Shown here piece after piece: positions 21,366 through 33,284 of a stretch of 64,000 nt of DNA. The position numbers were made by a program, and so were the translations under genes. The DNA lies in the NCBI GenBank assembly GCA_024760905.1, contig CM045737.1, positions 9,729,726-9,793,725 on the forward strand, read 5' to 3'. The notes under the pieces were generated by a model, which was given only the letters and a program-made list of their open reading frames with translations, made no database searches and was not told the DNA's origin. Numbering within the stretch: position 1 is the first letter of the stretch; the number at the start of each line of letters is the position of its first letter. The DNA is from Plotosus lineatus. Taxonomy: Eukaryota; Chordata; Actinopteri; Siluriformes; Plotosidae.

Positions 21366-21946
21366 ACAAAAATTACTGTGGCCACTACTCAACCTAATTT
21401 GCAGAGATACTGTATACAGTATTTGTTTTAGAGTTTAATTATCTGTTTAATGAGTTCATGTTCAGTGTTGCCTAAAGGTTTGTGTGTGTGTGTGTGTGTG
21501 TGCGTGTGAGGAGGGGGATTGGGTTGGGTTAGGTTGATGGTGCACAAAGGACCGTCACACTGAGAACCAATCAGAACACCATTAGTTCTGAACTGTCCAT
21601 ACTCCCAGCATGCACCTCTGCAGTCAAACACACCAAAAAATCTTTAAATTTAACTCTTTAATGGGTAATTTTTTTTAATTTCGTTATACTTTATTCAGTA
21701 TAAATGTTGCATTCAGTTCAGTTCTTTGAATAATTGTAATGGTTTGAATTAGAACTAACCATGGATAGATAATGTTAGGTTGAACGTTCATATTTATAGA
21801 CCCACCAGAAAACCGTTAAGAAGTATTACATCAACTCCATGTCATTCCTGAATGAATGAATCAATCAATGTAGAAGGAGAATGTTGATAGATTAGGGCCT
21901 GGGTTGTTTGTGACAAGCATGGGTTGGATGCCCGAGGGCTGCACCT
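21366..21946. other. no gene seen; (TG)n at 21480-21506
   Basis: A TG microsatellite and AT-rich sequence up to the start of the inverted repeat copy. Confidence 0.55.
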
Positions 21947-23112
21947 CCCACACGGTGGTCAGAGGGCGGGCCACACCCAGAAAAAGTTTTAAAATTGATG
22001 TGCATTGTGGGCCCATATTTATGAGAAAATCAGACAAATTAGAAGCAAAAAAAAAAAAAAAAACCTTCTAGTTTATATTATAAAAAATAGTATTTGTTAC
22101 AAGAATAGTAGACTTACTTCTTAAAGGAAAGTACATAAAACTTCTTATTTGAAAAATCTAACAGTTACCTTGCGAATATAGAACATTTGTGAAATGTGGA
22201 AAGAGAAATTCGAGAATTATGATATATCTACAATACATTTATGTAATAAATAAAAAAATGAATGGTTAACTTTTATGCACAAAATTATAGAATTTAGGAA
22301 AGTGAAATAATATTTTTCAGGTATATTTATAAATCTATACGTAATTTATGGACTCATCAAAGGGGTGCTTCCTTTGGCCCCCTAATATCTGCCACTGACG
22401 CAGATTTTCTTTGTTCGAAATGAAATGTCATGAAATGAAATGAAATGTTCAATGTAGGACCTAACGAGCGTTATGTAGATCTATTCGTTAACGTAGCCCA
22501 AGTCAAGTACATGAATTTTCGTCTCTGTAGAGTGTGGCGTGCATCCATTACGAATAAGATTAGGCTAGTTCAGTTGGGGCGAGTTTTCTCTATCGCTCAG
22601 TGCAATCAAGAAATAATTTGTGTTCAAACATGACATAAAACTTTTTTACCTATTTCATGAGATACGGATGTTTCCGATACAGTGGAATCATAGGTCTTGA
22701 GTCGCTTCCACAACATATTGGTTGGTTGTTTAGATCTACTTTGCTTCAGCGCCATGCTTGTCGGTACGACTCACATCAGTTTGGACTACAGTATATTTTA
22801 CCCCAGTTTGTACGACCCGTTACGATCTAAATCGACACGGGAGCGCAGGCACATGGCACAGATATAAAAAGCGCCGCGCTGTTGCATGAGGTAGCAATGA
22901 ATGAGGTAGCATAGTGCATCATGGGATATCGGAAGTGAACCGATTGAGAAATGATCAAAACAAGTGATTGGGTTGTCAAGTATATGGCTAACAAAGCCAT
23001 GAAAATGTTTTTATTAAAGATTGTTACTATATTATTAAATATTACTCTTTACTATTATAAAATATAACCTACGCTAGGCTAATAGTAGCCAGCACTTCCG
23101 CGGGCACTTAAG
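21947..23112 (-). repeat. right copy of the inverted repeat pair
   Basis: Reverse counterpart of 13905-15213, separated from it by 6.7 kb. It carries an A17 run (22048-22064) and a short ATGAAATGAA expansion (near 22425-22445) that the left copy lacks. Confidence 0.8.
22650..22755 (-). pseudogene. putative first coding exon, reverse copy
   Basis: ATG at 22755 (reverse), the same MALKQSRSKQP start as 14269, one codon shorter, with the donor G|GTAAAA at 22649. Frame and donor are kept despite drift around them. See the left copy for what it might be. Confidence 0.4.
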
Positions 23113-23625
23113 TGCATCACAGTTTTTTGTTTTAAATATTCATTCAATTAAAAAAATAAGGAAATTAAAGAATAGGGGGGAAAGTTAAGGAAAATGCCGC
23201 AAAACAAGGCCAATTATACAAAACAACCCCAAAAAAACAAAAACAAAAAAACAACCCAAAATTCCCCATCAAAACTACTTACATTTTTATGTGCTCAAGA
23301 AATTCCTATGTGGGTAAAAGCACAAAATAATGACAATAAAGAATCTTGAATCTTGAGGTGTGCATCTGAGTGCGTGCACGCGCATCTGTGTGTGTGTGCG
23401 TGCGTCTGTATGTGGGTGTATTTATATTTTATTTATATCTCATGCATTATTTTTGAATGTTTAATTGTTATTATAAGCATTTATAACGTTCGATATGTAT
23501 TTATTGATATTATATACACATATACATGGACATATACGTCAGTCAGGGGGGTCAATCCTACTTCGCAGAAATTGGCAATAGAGGGGGGTCTTGGTCCCCA
23601 TTAACCGTGGAAAGTGAGGATCCCT
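23113..23625 (+). mobile_element. MITE-1 (pogo/Tigger-like) copy, 5'-truncated
   Basis: Matches 50130-50615, ending GAAAGTGAGGATCCCTA. Its left terminus is replaced by the edge of the inverted repeat, suggesting that one of them broke the other. Confidence 0.75.
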
Positions 23626-23634
23626 ATATATATA

Positions 23635-24353
23635 TTAGTCCTTCTCAAAAAATTAGCATATTGTGATGAAGTTCATTTTTTTCTGTAATGTACTGATAAA
23701 AATTAAACTTTCATATATTTTAGATTCATTGCACACCAACTGAAATATTTCAGGTCTTTTATTGTTTTAATACTGATGATTTTGGCATACAGCTCATGAA
23801 AACCCAAAATTTCTATCTCAAAAAATTAGCATATCATGTTCAGGTAGTCTAAATGAGCTATTAACCGAATCATCTGAATCAACAAATTAACTCTAAACAC
23901 CTGCAAAAGATTCCTGAGGCTTTTAAAAACTCCCAGCCTGGTTCATTACTCAAAACCGCAATCATGGGTAAGACTGCCGACCTGACTGCTGTCCAGAAGG
24001 CCATCATTGACACCCTCAAGCAAGAGGGTAAGACACAGAAAGAAATCTCTGAGTGAATAGGCTGTTCCCAGAGTGCTGTATCAAGCCACCTCAGTGGGAC
24101 GTCTGTGGGAAGGAAAAAGTGTGGCAGAAAATGCTGCACAACCAGAAGAGGTGACCGGACCCTGAGGAAGATTGTGGAGAAGGGCCGATTCCAGACCTTG
24201 GGGGACCTGTGGAAGCAGTGGACTGGGCTACAGGTGCCGCATTCCCCAGGTCCAGCCACTTTTGAACCAGAAACAGTGGCAAAAGCACCTGACCTGGGCT
24301 ACAGAGAAGCAGTACTGGACTGTTGCTCAGTGGTCCAAAGTACTACAGTCTGG
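23635..24353 (+). mobile_element. Tc1-like transposon, 5' half, cut by a LINE
   Basis: Terminal sequence AGTCCTTCTCAAAAAATTAG and its inner repeat (CTCAAAAAATTAGCATATCA near 23818), then the transposase start. It belongs to a Tc1 lineage very common in fish genomes. It ends at 24353 where RTE sequence begins, and the other end of this element is not seen after the LINE. Confidence 0.85.
23964..24353 (+). pseudogene. Tc1 transposase N-terminal fragment
   Basis: ATG at 23964: MGKTADLTAVQKAIIDTLKQ, then a helix-turn-helix (QKEISE-stop-IGCSQSAVS) in which a TGA replaces the expected Arg codon, consistent with CpG decay. The DNA-binding part and the linker are present, the DDE catalytic domain is missing. 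Dead. Confidence 0.8.
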
Positions 24354-26741
24354 CGTAAAACTCCAAAATAAACATGCGAATGATCAAAACAAATTTAATA
24401 CCGGATCGGTCAAGGCCTGGGTTAATAATGACCGCCATCAGTGCTGTTAGTGAACAGGGTGCTGGAGGAAATTGGACTACTGTTGGTCGAAGAAGGAGAG
24501 GCGGGAGGTGTGTCCATAGGCAGAGAGAGAAGAGGAAAGGCATGAGTCTAGGATTGAAAGTAGGGACTTTGAATGTTGGAACTATGGCAGAAAAGGGTAG
24601 AGAGCTGGCTGACATGATGCAGAGGAGGAAAGTGGACATACTATGTGTTCAGGAGACCAGGTGGAAAGGTAGCAAGGCTAGAAGCTTAGGAGCAGGGTTT
24701 AAACTGTTGTTTCATGGTGTGGATCGGAAGAGAAATGGAGTCGGAGTCATCTTGAAGGAGGGGATGGTCAAGAATGTTCGAGAAGTGAAAAACGTGATGA
24801 GTGTCATGTTAGAAATTGAAGGTGTGATGTTCAATGGCGTTAGTGCTTATGCCCGACAGGCAGGATGTGAGCTAGAAGAGAAGGAGAGATTCTGGAGGGA
24901 GTTAGATGAAGTGATGCAGAATACCCCCAGAGGTGAAAGAGTGGTCATTGGGACAGACTTCAATGGACATGTTGGTGCAGGAAACAAAGGGGACGAGGAA
25001 GTGATGGGCAGGTTTGGTATCCAGGACAGGAATGCAGAAGGACAGATGTTGATCGATTTTGCAAAAAGGATGGAAATGGCTGTGGTGAATACTTTCTTCC
25101 AGAAGAAACAGGAGCACAGGGTGAGTTATAAAAGTGGAGGTAGGAGCACACCGGTAGACTACATCTTGTGCAGGCGATGTAATTTGAAGGAAGTCAGTGA
25201 CTGCATAGTAGTAGTGGGCGAGAGTGTTGCCAAACAGCATAGGATGGTGGTGTGCTGGATGACGCTGATGGTGAGGAAGGTGAAGAAGGCAAAGGCAGAG
25301 CAGAAGACAAAGTGGTGGAAGCTGAAAGAGGAAGTGTTGTGTTGTCTTCAAGGAGTAGTTGAAACAGGCTTTGGGTGGTCAGGAAGTGCTTCCAGATGAC
25401 TGGACAACTACAGCTAACGTGATCAGGGAGACCGGTAGGAGAGTTCTTGGTGTGTCCTCTGGAAGAAAAGTAGATAAGGAGACTTGGTGGTGGAATGAGG
25501 AAGTGCAGGAGTGTGTACAAAGGAAGATCTGAGCTAAGAAGTGGGACATAGAGAGGACTGAAGAGAGTGATAAAGGACAGAGAGGGAAATGTATTGACTG
25601 ATGACAGAAGTGTGATGGGAAGGTGGAAAGAGTACTTTGAAGAGCTGATGAATGAGGACCAAAGAAGTAGCAAAGAATAGTAAGGGTGAAGTGAGGAGGG
25701 CATTGAAGAGGATGAAGAGTGGAAAGACAGTTGGTCCTGATAACATACCGGTGGAGGTATGGAAGTGTCTAGGAGAGGAAGCAGTAGATTTCCTGACAAG
25801 AACATTCAACAAGGTCTTAGAGAGTGAGCAGATGCCGGAGGAATGGAGGAGAAGTGTGCTGGTGCCCATTTTTAAGAACAAGGGAGACGTGCAGAGTTGT
25901 GGCAACTACAGAAGGATAAAGTTGATGAGCCATACGATGAAGTTATGGGAAAGAATAGTGGAAGCTAGACTAAGGGCAGAGGTCAGCATTTGTGAACAAC
26001 AGTTTGGTGTCATGACAAGAAAGAGCACCACAGATGCAGTGTTTTGCTTTGAGGATGTTAATAGAGAAGTACAGAGAAGGTCAGAGGGAGCTGCATTGTG
26101 CCTTTGTGGATCTGGAAAAAGCATATGACAGGATGCCGAGAGAGGAACTGTGGTATTGCATGAGGAAGTCTGGAGTGGCAGAGAAGTATATTAGAGTGGT
26201 GCAGGACATGTATGAGAGATGTAAGACAGTGGTGAGGTGTGCTGTCAGTGTGACAGAAGAGTTCAAGGTGGAGGTGGGACTGCATCAAACATCAGCTCTG
26301 AGCCCCTTTTTGTTTGCTATGGTGATGGACAGGCTAACAGACGAGGTGAGACAAGATGTCCCATGGACTATGATGTTTGCAGATGACATTGTGATCTGCA
26401 GTGAGAGCAGAGTACAAGTGCAGGAAAATCTAGAGAGATGGAGGTATGCCCTGGAAAGAAGAGGAATGAAGGTTTGCCTCAGTAAGACAGACTACATGTG
26501 AGACAAAGTCAGAGAGGCTAGATTGAGATGGTTTGGACATGTACAGAGGAGGGATAGTGAGTATATTGGTAGTAGAATGCTCAGGTTGGAACTATCAGGC
26601 CTAGAGGAAGACCAAGATTTATGGATGTGGTGAAGGAGGACATGAAGGTAGTTGGGGTAAGAGAAGAAGATGTGGAGGATAGGGTGAGATGGAGGCAGAT
26701 GATTCGGGCGACCCCTGAAGGGAACAGCTGAAAGGAAAAGA
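24354..26741 (+). mobile_element. RTE-like LINE, second long copy, with deletions
   Basis: Starts in the 5'-UTR (GGCGTAAAACTCC), ends GGGAACAGCTGAAAGGAAAAG. Compared with 6391-9512 it lacks about 300 bp near 25540-25565 and about 400 bp near 26501. It is inserted in or next to the Tc1 element. Confidence 0.85.
24374..26501 (+). pseudogene. LINE endonuclease/RT ORF, broken
   Basis: The endonuclease part (24374-25399) keeps LNVGTM, CVQETRW, GTDFNGHVG, VDYIL and the catalytic His in KQHRMVV that the first copy has lost. The RT part is split over frames (25652-26128, 26034-26501) with FVDLEKAYDRM and FADDIVICSES intact, but motif B is GLHQTSALS, with Thr for Gly. Frame breaks near 25350, 25560 and 26035. 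Confidence 0.8.
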
Positions 26742-26919
26742 ATTCTTGAAAATAAAAATGTATAATGTTTTGACGTGTTTTGCAACTACTAATTATCATC
26801 TACATGTAATTTTAGGTTGCAGATGTCTAACCCGTCACAGTACAAGTCAGACAATGATTATTTAAATAATTTTTACTCCTCTGAAATTATTGCAGTAATA
26901 CGCTTTAATCAATTATGTA

Positions 26920-27174
26920 CTAGTCCTTCTCAAAAAATTATCATATTGTGATAAAGTTCATTTTTTTCTGTAATATACTGCTAAAAATTAAACTTTTATA
27001 TATTTTAGATTCATATATATCATATATTCATATTCAATACTAAAACAATAAAAGACCTGAAATATTTCAGTTGGTGTGCAATGAATCTAAAATATATGAA
27101 CGTTTAATTTTTATCAGAACATTACAGAAAATATGAACTTTATCACAATATGCTAATTTTTTTAGAAGGGCTAG
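26920..27174. mobile_element. Tc1-derived MITE, 255 bp, TA duplication
   Basis: CTAGTCCTTCTCAAAAAATT at the left and its inverted form at the right (ending AGAAGGGCTAG), TA on both sides (26918-19, 27175-76). Both arms match the terminal repeat of the Tc1 at 23635. It has almost no interior, so it is an internally deleted, non-autonomous relative. Confidence 0.85.
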
Positions 27175-27176
27175 TA

Positions 27177-27984
27177 TGTCCGCATCCCAGGAACCTCACT
27201 TTGCGACCCCTTTGCAAGGCCTTCAAAAATTTAACATTTCATTTTCCGCTTTATTCTTTGCATTTCAAAAATATGCGGGTGGGTGAAATAAGCTCCACCT
27301 CTCACACAACATATATCTAATGGATGGTAATTTGATCAGATCCTCAGTTTGATTTTATAAATCATCAAACAAGATGTATAATAAAATTACTTTAGTGTTA
27401 GATGATAAATTGTGTACAAACAAAAGTCAAAATGCACGAAAGAACACAAATTGTTTGTAGTTACAGCACGCAACGCAGCATGGGAAATCCCTTCAGTGAC
27501 AACATCTCGTTCAGCCGGTTTCTGCCATAGATATCATATAAGATAACTAGCACTTCTACAAAGACTCCCGAGCCACCATCTTATTAGTTGCCACTGACAT
27601 GCTAGCCTCCGAACAAACATCTTCGTTTGAACAGCTTATTGTATCTTACCTAAAAAGCCTGTACATTTTTGGGAATATGAAGCTACATAGTAACAGCATT
27701 ACTACGCATACAGTATTGTTATATTATAGTTTAGTTTTGTTCACGCTATTGTCGATTTGAGGCGTATTTTGTGTTAGGAGCAACTACCAAGATGACGGCG
27801 CACAAAGGAAGGGAAAAGAGTTCCGCTGAGAATGTAGCTTATTGATCTTTTAAATGTCAATATTGAAAAAAAAAATATTATGTTTTCAAATTCGAATCTA
27901 AAGGGCGGCCATGTTGGAGAGACCAACGTGCTGTCAGACTCCATTGTAATTATGATATACTTTTGAAATAATAATCCAGAAGAT
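27177..27984. other. no gene seen
   Basis: Distant resemblance to 16020-16330 (AATAAGCTCCACCTCTCACA; CAACGCAGCATGGGAA) hints at an old shared repeat. Nothing else recognised. Confidence 0.4.
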
Positions 27985-28086
27985 GGGAGCTGGGGACAGT
28001 CATGACAACCGGTTGACTGTGGGGCTCGAACCCCCAAACTTGGGATCAGTAATCCAAAATTCTACCAACGGCCCACCACTGCCCAC
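27985..28086 (-). mobile_element. SINE-G head fragment, reverse
   Basis: Reverse of the tRNA-like head only (GGGGCTCGAACCCCCAAACT; GGCCCACCACTGCCC). The body and tail are absent. Confidence 0.7.
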
Positions 28087-29108
28087 TATTCTTATTTTCC
28101 TTTCGGCTGTTCCCTTCAGTGGTCGCCACAGCAAATGATCAGCCTCCATCTCATCTTATCCTCTGCATCTTCTTCTCTTACCCCAACTACCTTCATGTCC
28201 TCCTTCACCACATCCATAAATCTTCTCTTTGGTCTTCCTCTAGGCCTTCTGCCTGGTAGTTCCAACCTCAGCATTCTACTACCAATATACTCACTATCCC
28301 GCCTCCTCCTTTGAACATGTCCAAACCATCTCAATCTAGCGTCTCCGACTTTGTCTCCAAAACCTCTTACATGTGCAGTGCCTCTGATTCTATCCATCCT
28401 CGTTACTCCCAAAGAGAATCTCAACATTTTCATCTCTGCTACCTCCAGCTCTGCCTCCTGTCTTTTCTTCAGTGCCACTGTTTCTAAACCATACAACATT
28501 GCTGGCCTCATCACCATCTTGTACAGTTTTTCTTTCATTCTTGCAGATACCTTCCTATCACACATCACACCGGATACTTTTCTCCAACCATTCCAACCTG
28601 CCTGCACACGCTTCTTCACCTCTTTTCCACACTCTCCATTGCTCTGGATTGTTGAGCCGAAGTACTTAAAATCCTCCACCTTCTTTATCTCTGCTCCCTG
28701 TAACCTCACCGTTCCTCTTGAGTCCTTGTCATTCATACACATGTATTCTGTTTTACTGAGGCTAATCTTCATTCCCCTCTTTTCCAGGGCATACCTCCAC
28801 CTCTCTAGATTTTCCTGAACTTCGTTCTCTGCTCTCACGACAGATCACAATGTCATCTGCAAACATCATAGTCCATGGGGAATCTTGTCTCACCTCGTCT
28901 GTCAGCCTGTCCACCACCATCGCAAACAAGAAGGGGCTCAGAGCCGACCCCTGATGCAGTCCTACCTCCACCTTGAACTCTTCTGTCACACCAACAGCGC
29001 ACCTCACCACTGCCTTACATCTCTCATACTCTGCACGTCTCCCTTGTTCTTAAAATGGGCACCAGCACACTTCTCCTCCATTCCTCCGGCATCTGCTCAC
29101 TGTCTAAG
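28087..29108 (-). mobile_element. RTE-like LINE 3' part, reverse
   Basis: Reverse frame 28838-28116 encodes the C-terminal block (FKYFGSTIQSNGECGKEV, LRWFGHVQRRRRDSEYIGS, GRPKRRFMDVVKED), preceded at 29010-28762 by GLHQGSALSPF and FADDIVICRES. About 350 bp between the RT start and motif A are missing near 29030. Frame breaks are present. Confidence 0.85.
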
Positions 29109-29431
29109 ATACTGAACTGGAATAATAATTGAAAAAGACTTTGATACAACATTTCAGATGATTATTCCTCTTCAGGCACTTCAGAGGAAACTGTTGTTTC
29201 TTCAGTAGAGAGTCTTATTTCTTAACAGCGTTTGAGTGGCATCATAGAGCTAAACTAGTAATTTAAACACACTTTAAAAAGAAGCTCATTCACAACTTGA
29301 GTGTGAATGAGGAAAAAGGGGCGTTGCATCATCTCAACCAATCAGCAGGAAGGAGGACAGCCATTGGCTGAATTTGAGTGACTTATCAGTTGCTTGACAG
29401 CGCAAACCCGCGAATAGTCAAGAGCCTATTG
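29109..29431 (-). mobile_element. Tigger-like terminal piece (right end 29431)
   Basis: GCGAATAGTCAAGAGCCTATTG before TA is the inverse of a terminus like the one at 11399 (TTGACTATTCG). The left limit is unclear; 29109-29270 is unassigned. Confidence 0.45.
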
Positions 29432-29599
29432 TACACCTATTATTACTAAAATAAAAGTCTATAGATGTATCCTCCAGGCCATGTTGAACGTGTTTGCTGC
29501 GCGTTTTGAATGACGTCTATGAGGTGCGAGGGAGGTGATGAAGAATTCCTCTATTTATTTATTTAAATTTCGTTCCAGCAACATCTAGAGGCTCAGGCT

Positions 29600-30027
29600 A
29601 GTTGCTGAGGAGGGCAGGGGAGGACTGGACGAGGAATACAGTTGTGCTGACCGTAAAACAACCACTCAAACAACACGGAAAAAATTCTAACAGGAACGGA
29701 GAGAGACGGAGACATTAAGACATATGTAAGTTGAATGAGTTTAAATAAGGATGTATTTTTTTTTATTTCTGGCACATTGGTGCACTTTAATTTTTTTCTG
29801 TTACAAATAAAAAACTATGTAAATGAAGTTTTTCTTTATTGTAAGTTGAACTATATTCCTTTCTTTTTTGTGTTTAATGTGAATAAAGATACAATGTTAT
29901 GCAGAGGTGTATACTAATAATTTTATACACAACTAATACTATTTATAGTCGATCGTGAGGCGGCGAGGGCCGTGAAATGTTTTTTCTTCCTAGAGGGGGC
30001 GCCACAGAAAATAATTGAGAAGCACTG
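29600..30027 (-). mobile_element. hAT-like repeat, reverse copy
   Basis: Right terminus is the inverse of CAGTGCTTCTCAATTATTTT. Includes the uninterrupted version of the site that carries the 830 bp element at 20012. The left edge is uncertain. Confidence 0.5.
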
Positions 30028-30124
30028 ACTTAAATGAAATTTATTATGATGGGATAATAGTGAGGTGATCGAAAACTGGGAAAAATATTTAGTTTCAGAT
30101 CTCTTTTCACATGTTAAAGGGGAC

Positions 30125-30475
30125 CACAGAAAAACACGCCTGATGTTTACCTCCATCAGGAAAGTTATGAGCTTGTTTGTCTGTCTGTAAACAACTTCCC
30201 ACAGATTTTGACAAATTCATCTGAAATTTTAATGATAGATGGGTGATCACCCAGCAATTAAATTTTGTAAAGAGTCCATGCTCTGATTACATCACAAAAA
30301 TTATCCAAATTTCAAGGTTCTCTCTTGCAAAATGTTGACAGCAGTTTATCATTTGAATTTAACTTGGGAAATGCGAATTTTGACAGTGTGGAAGTATGAC
30401 AGGCTCAACAGTAGGTGCTGTGTACTTCATTTTTATGACTTGGCAGAGGTTTGTGCACTCCGAGTGCAGGTCACA
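30125..30475. repeat. diverged copy of a widespread non-coding repeat
   Basis: TTGTTTGTCTGTCTGTAAAC, then TGGGTGATCACCCAGCA, then GGCAGAGGTTTGTGCACTCC: the order of motifs of a repeat common in fish and other animals. Its class is uncertain and its edges are not defined. Confidence 0.4.
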
Positions 30476-30640
30476 CATACTACAGTATACACTGAACTCT
30501 GGATTCAGCTAAAGTGGACAGCTGCATGCTTTCCTCGGGTCTGTGTGGGGTTTCTAATCCTGCAGTAGATAAATGATCTCCTCTGAATTACCCATGTGTG
30601 AATGAGTGTAATGAACCAAAGAAGAGAGAGAGAGAGAGAG

Positions 30641-30680
<40 letters not shown>

Positions 30681-30954
30681 GTATTTGTACTTGTGGGCTT
30701 GTACTCCTGGGATAGGTATTGGAAGTGCTGTGACCATTACAGGGATCAAGTAGTTACTGTACATGACTCAATCAAAGACAAAAACTTCCAGATTCTACAC
30801 AGATCTCTTAAATAATTATTAATGAGCTGTTTATTTTGTCTTCCTGCTGTAGATTTTCACTGTGAGAATAAATATCTCTTAACAACCTTTTGAGCTTTTG
30901 TTAATCAGAGCAGAGCAGTGAACAGATGTTTTTTTTTCTCAGAACCTTAAAAGC

Positions 30955-31008
<54 letters not shown>

Positions 31009-31729
31009 CTGTCAACTTGAACTTCTTTACAATATTCCTATTATCATCTCATTAGGAATAAGTTTTTGCAAAATGGATTTTATATTAATAGAGTAACCAG
31101 TTAATCCAAGGAGGGACCAAGACATAAGAAATCTCAAAATATTAAAACTTTGTGAAATGGTTTGCTCAATACTCTGATTGGAGCCTGATATTGTATGGTT
31201 CAAAAAAAAAAAAAAAAAAAAAAACAGACAAAGAAAACACAATAATATACAACAATAACGTTTCACCTTGAGTGCCTTTGAAACATCAAACCCCAACCGT
31301 GTCAAGAATCCCTTAAATGATAGAGATTTTCTATACATATGTCTATTTTTGTATTTTTTTTTTTATTTAGCTACAGCTATGTCTGTTGGATCTATTAGAA
31401 GACAAGCATATGTAAAATTAAACCCAGTACCGATACAGGGCCTGTTTACATTGTCTATGCTTCGTAACAGAGATATCTAGCACTATATGAGTGTCCCCCT
31501 GTTTTTTTCTTCACAAGTGTGTACATAGGAGTGAATCTCTGTTTTATATTTGCTGTTTGTGTGCAGTTTATGCCTGGAATGTCGTTTCAGACAGAATGAA
31601 GACTGTGTGACATATTAATACTTCTAACAAGACAATATCTTGTAGGCCTGTAGTGCTATTACAGTTCAATTAAAGATGCCGATTCACAAGTGAATATGTT
31701 TTTATTATGCATTATCAGTTCATTTTGGC
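30476..31729. other. no gene seen; microsatellites
   Basis: (GA)n(TG)n at 30624-30678, (TG)n(AG)n at 30957-31008 and a 24 bp poly(A) at 31201-31224. A small ORF at 31268-31480 is preceded internally by a pyrimidine tract and TTTAG; see findings. Confidence 0.6.
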
Positions 31730-31743
31730 TGAATACAGATGTT

Positions 31744-32087
31744 CATCAGTTCATTTTCTGTACCCACTTAATCCTAGTTTGGGTCGCGGGGAGGCTGGTG
31801 CCCATCCCAGCCAACTTCGGGCGAGGGCAGAGTACACCCTGGACAGCTCGCCAGGCCATCGCAAGGCAGAAACACACTGACGGCTTTGCAGCTACTCTTG
31901 TCGAAAGTCAGCAATGGTTCTTTTACATGCCGCACACCATAGACAGTGAGAGACATGGCCGGCCTTTGATAACCCAGTTAGCTGCACTGGGGGGGGACAG
32001 TGACAACCTTGTGGAGAGTGGGACTCGAACCCCCAACCTTTGGATCGGCGATCCGGTGCCTTATTCCACTAGACCACCACTGCCCAG
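31744..32087 (-). mobile_element. SINE-G type 1, complete, 14 bp target duplication
   Basis: TGAATACAGATGTT at 31730-31743 and 32088-32101 is identical. Head at right (reverse of GGGCAGTGGTGGTCTAG), tail at left. A complete, well-preserved copy. Confidence 0.9.
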
Positions 32088-32291
32088 TGAATACAGATGT
32101 TTCCTAGTAAAACGACAGCAGGTCACAGGTCTAGAATCTTTTATTCACCTGTTTTACAACCAGACTGTGTGAGTGATGGAATGATCTTGGATGTGCAACA
32201 CTGATTCATAGAATGTGGAAAATTCAGAGAACAAGTGTTGAAAATGTAAGAAGGCATATGATTTAAAATTAATAAAGCTAGCACATTTTAC

Positions 32292-32334
32292 TCTCTCTCG
32301 CTCTCTCTCAGAGAGAGAGAGAGAGAGAAAGAGC
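32292..32334. repeat. (CT)n/(GA)n head-to-head microsatellite
   Basis: CTCTCTCTCGCTCTCTCTC is followed directly by (AG)n, so the two halves can pair as a hairpin. Confidence 0.85.
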
Positions 32335-32382
32335 GATGTCATCAGACATGTTTGAATTTAAACAATTAAAATTTTTCATGGG

Positions 32383-32535
32383 TGGCAGTGGTATCCTGGT
32401 GGTAGGGTGACGGCTTATTAGGCCATAGATCAGATGTTCAAGCACCGTTGTTGAACTGCCTTTGCTCAAAGTTGGCCAAGATGGGAACCAGCCTCCCTGT
32501 GGCCCTAATTAGGTTTAAGCAGTTCAAAATATGAA
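32383..32535 (+). mobile_element. SINE-G with body deleted
   Basis: A diverged head (GGTGGCAGTGGTATCCTGG) is joined to the end of the type 1 tail (TTGGCCAAGATGGGAACCAG). Confidence 0.6.
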
Positions 32536-32904
32536 TGATTTTCCTCACTGTTCAAAGTGCCTTTTTTTGGGACAATAGTGCTGTACTCTTACCTTGCCTC
32601 AAGATGGCGATGTTTACTAATATGTTCACAGCTGGTGCAGAGGTCATCGATACACCTATCGAATGGGGTAAACAAATGGTTTCACAAACATTGTGGAGGA
32701 TTACATTTTAATTCCAAGAGATAACAATGTATTTCTTGTTTATTTAATGTACCTGGTATTAGGAATGAGCTCCTTTAAACCTAGAACCTAAAACAATTCT
32801 TTAGTTTGTCCTCTGAGGGGATTAAGCATTTCTCTAAAAGTGGAAAAACCCCTATCTCATAGCAAATGAATGCTACTCCGACCTTAGTACACAAAAATTC
32901 ATAT
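32536..32904. other. no gene seen
   Basis: Unique-looking, AT-rich. Confidence 0.45.
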
Positions 32905-33247
32905 TCATTCATTTTCTGTAACCGCTTAATCCTAATTATGGTCAGGGGAGGCTGGCACCCATCCCAGTCAACTCCGGGCGAGGGCAGAGTACACCCATGA
33001 CAGCTCGCCAGGCCATCGCAGGGCAGAAATACACTGACGGCTATGCAGCTACTCTTGTCGAAGGTCAGCAATGGTTCTTTTACATGAACCTCACACCATA
33101 GAGACAGTGAGAGACATGGCTAGCCATTAATAACCCAGTTAGCTGCACTGTGGGGGACAGTAACAACCCCATGGAGAGTGGGGCTTGAACCCCCATCCAT
33201 AGGATTGGTGATCCAACACCTTTTACCACCAGGCCACCATTACCCAC
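32905..33247 (-). mobile_element. SINE-G type 1, reverse
   Basis: Complete from the CATTCATTTTCTGTAACCGC tail to the head near 33245. More diverged than its neighbour at 33285. No clear duplication. Confidence 0.85.
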
Positions 33248-33284
33248 ACAATGTTGTTATTTTAACCAAAACACTCACGAGCAT

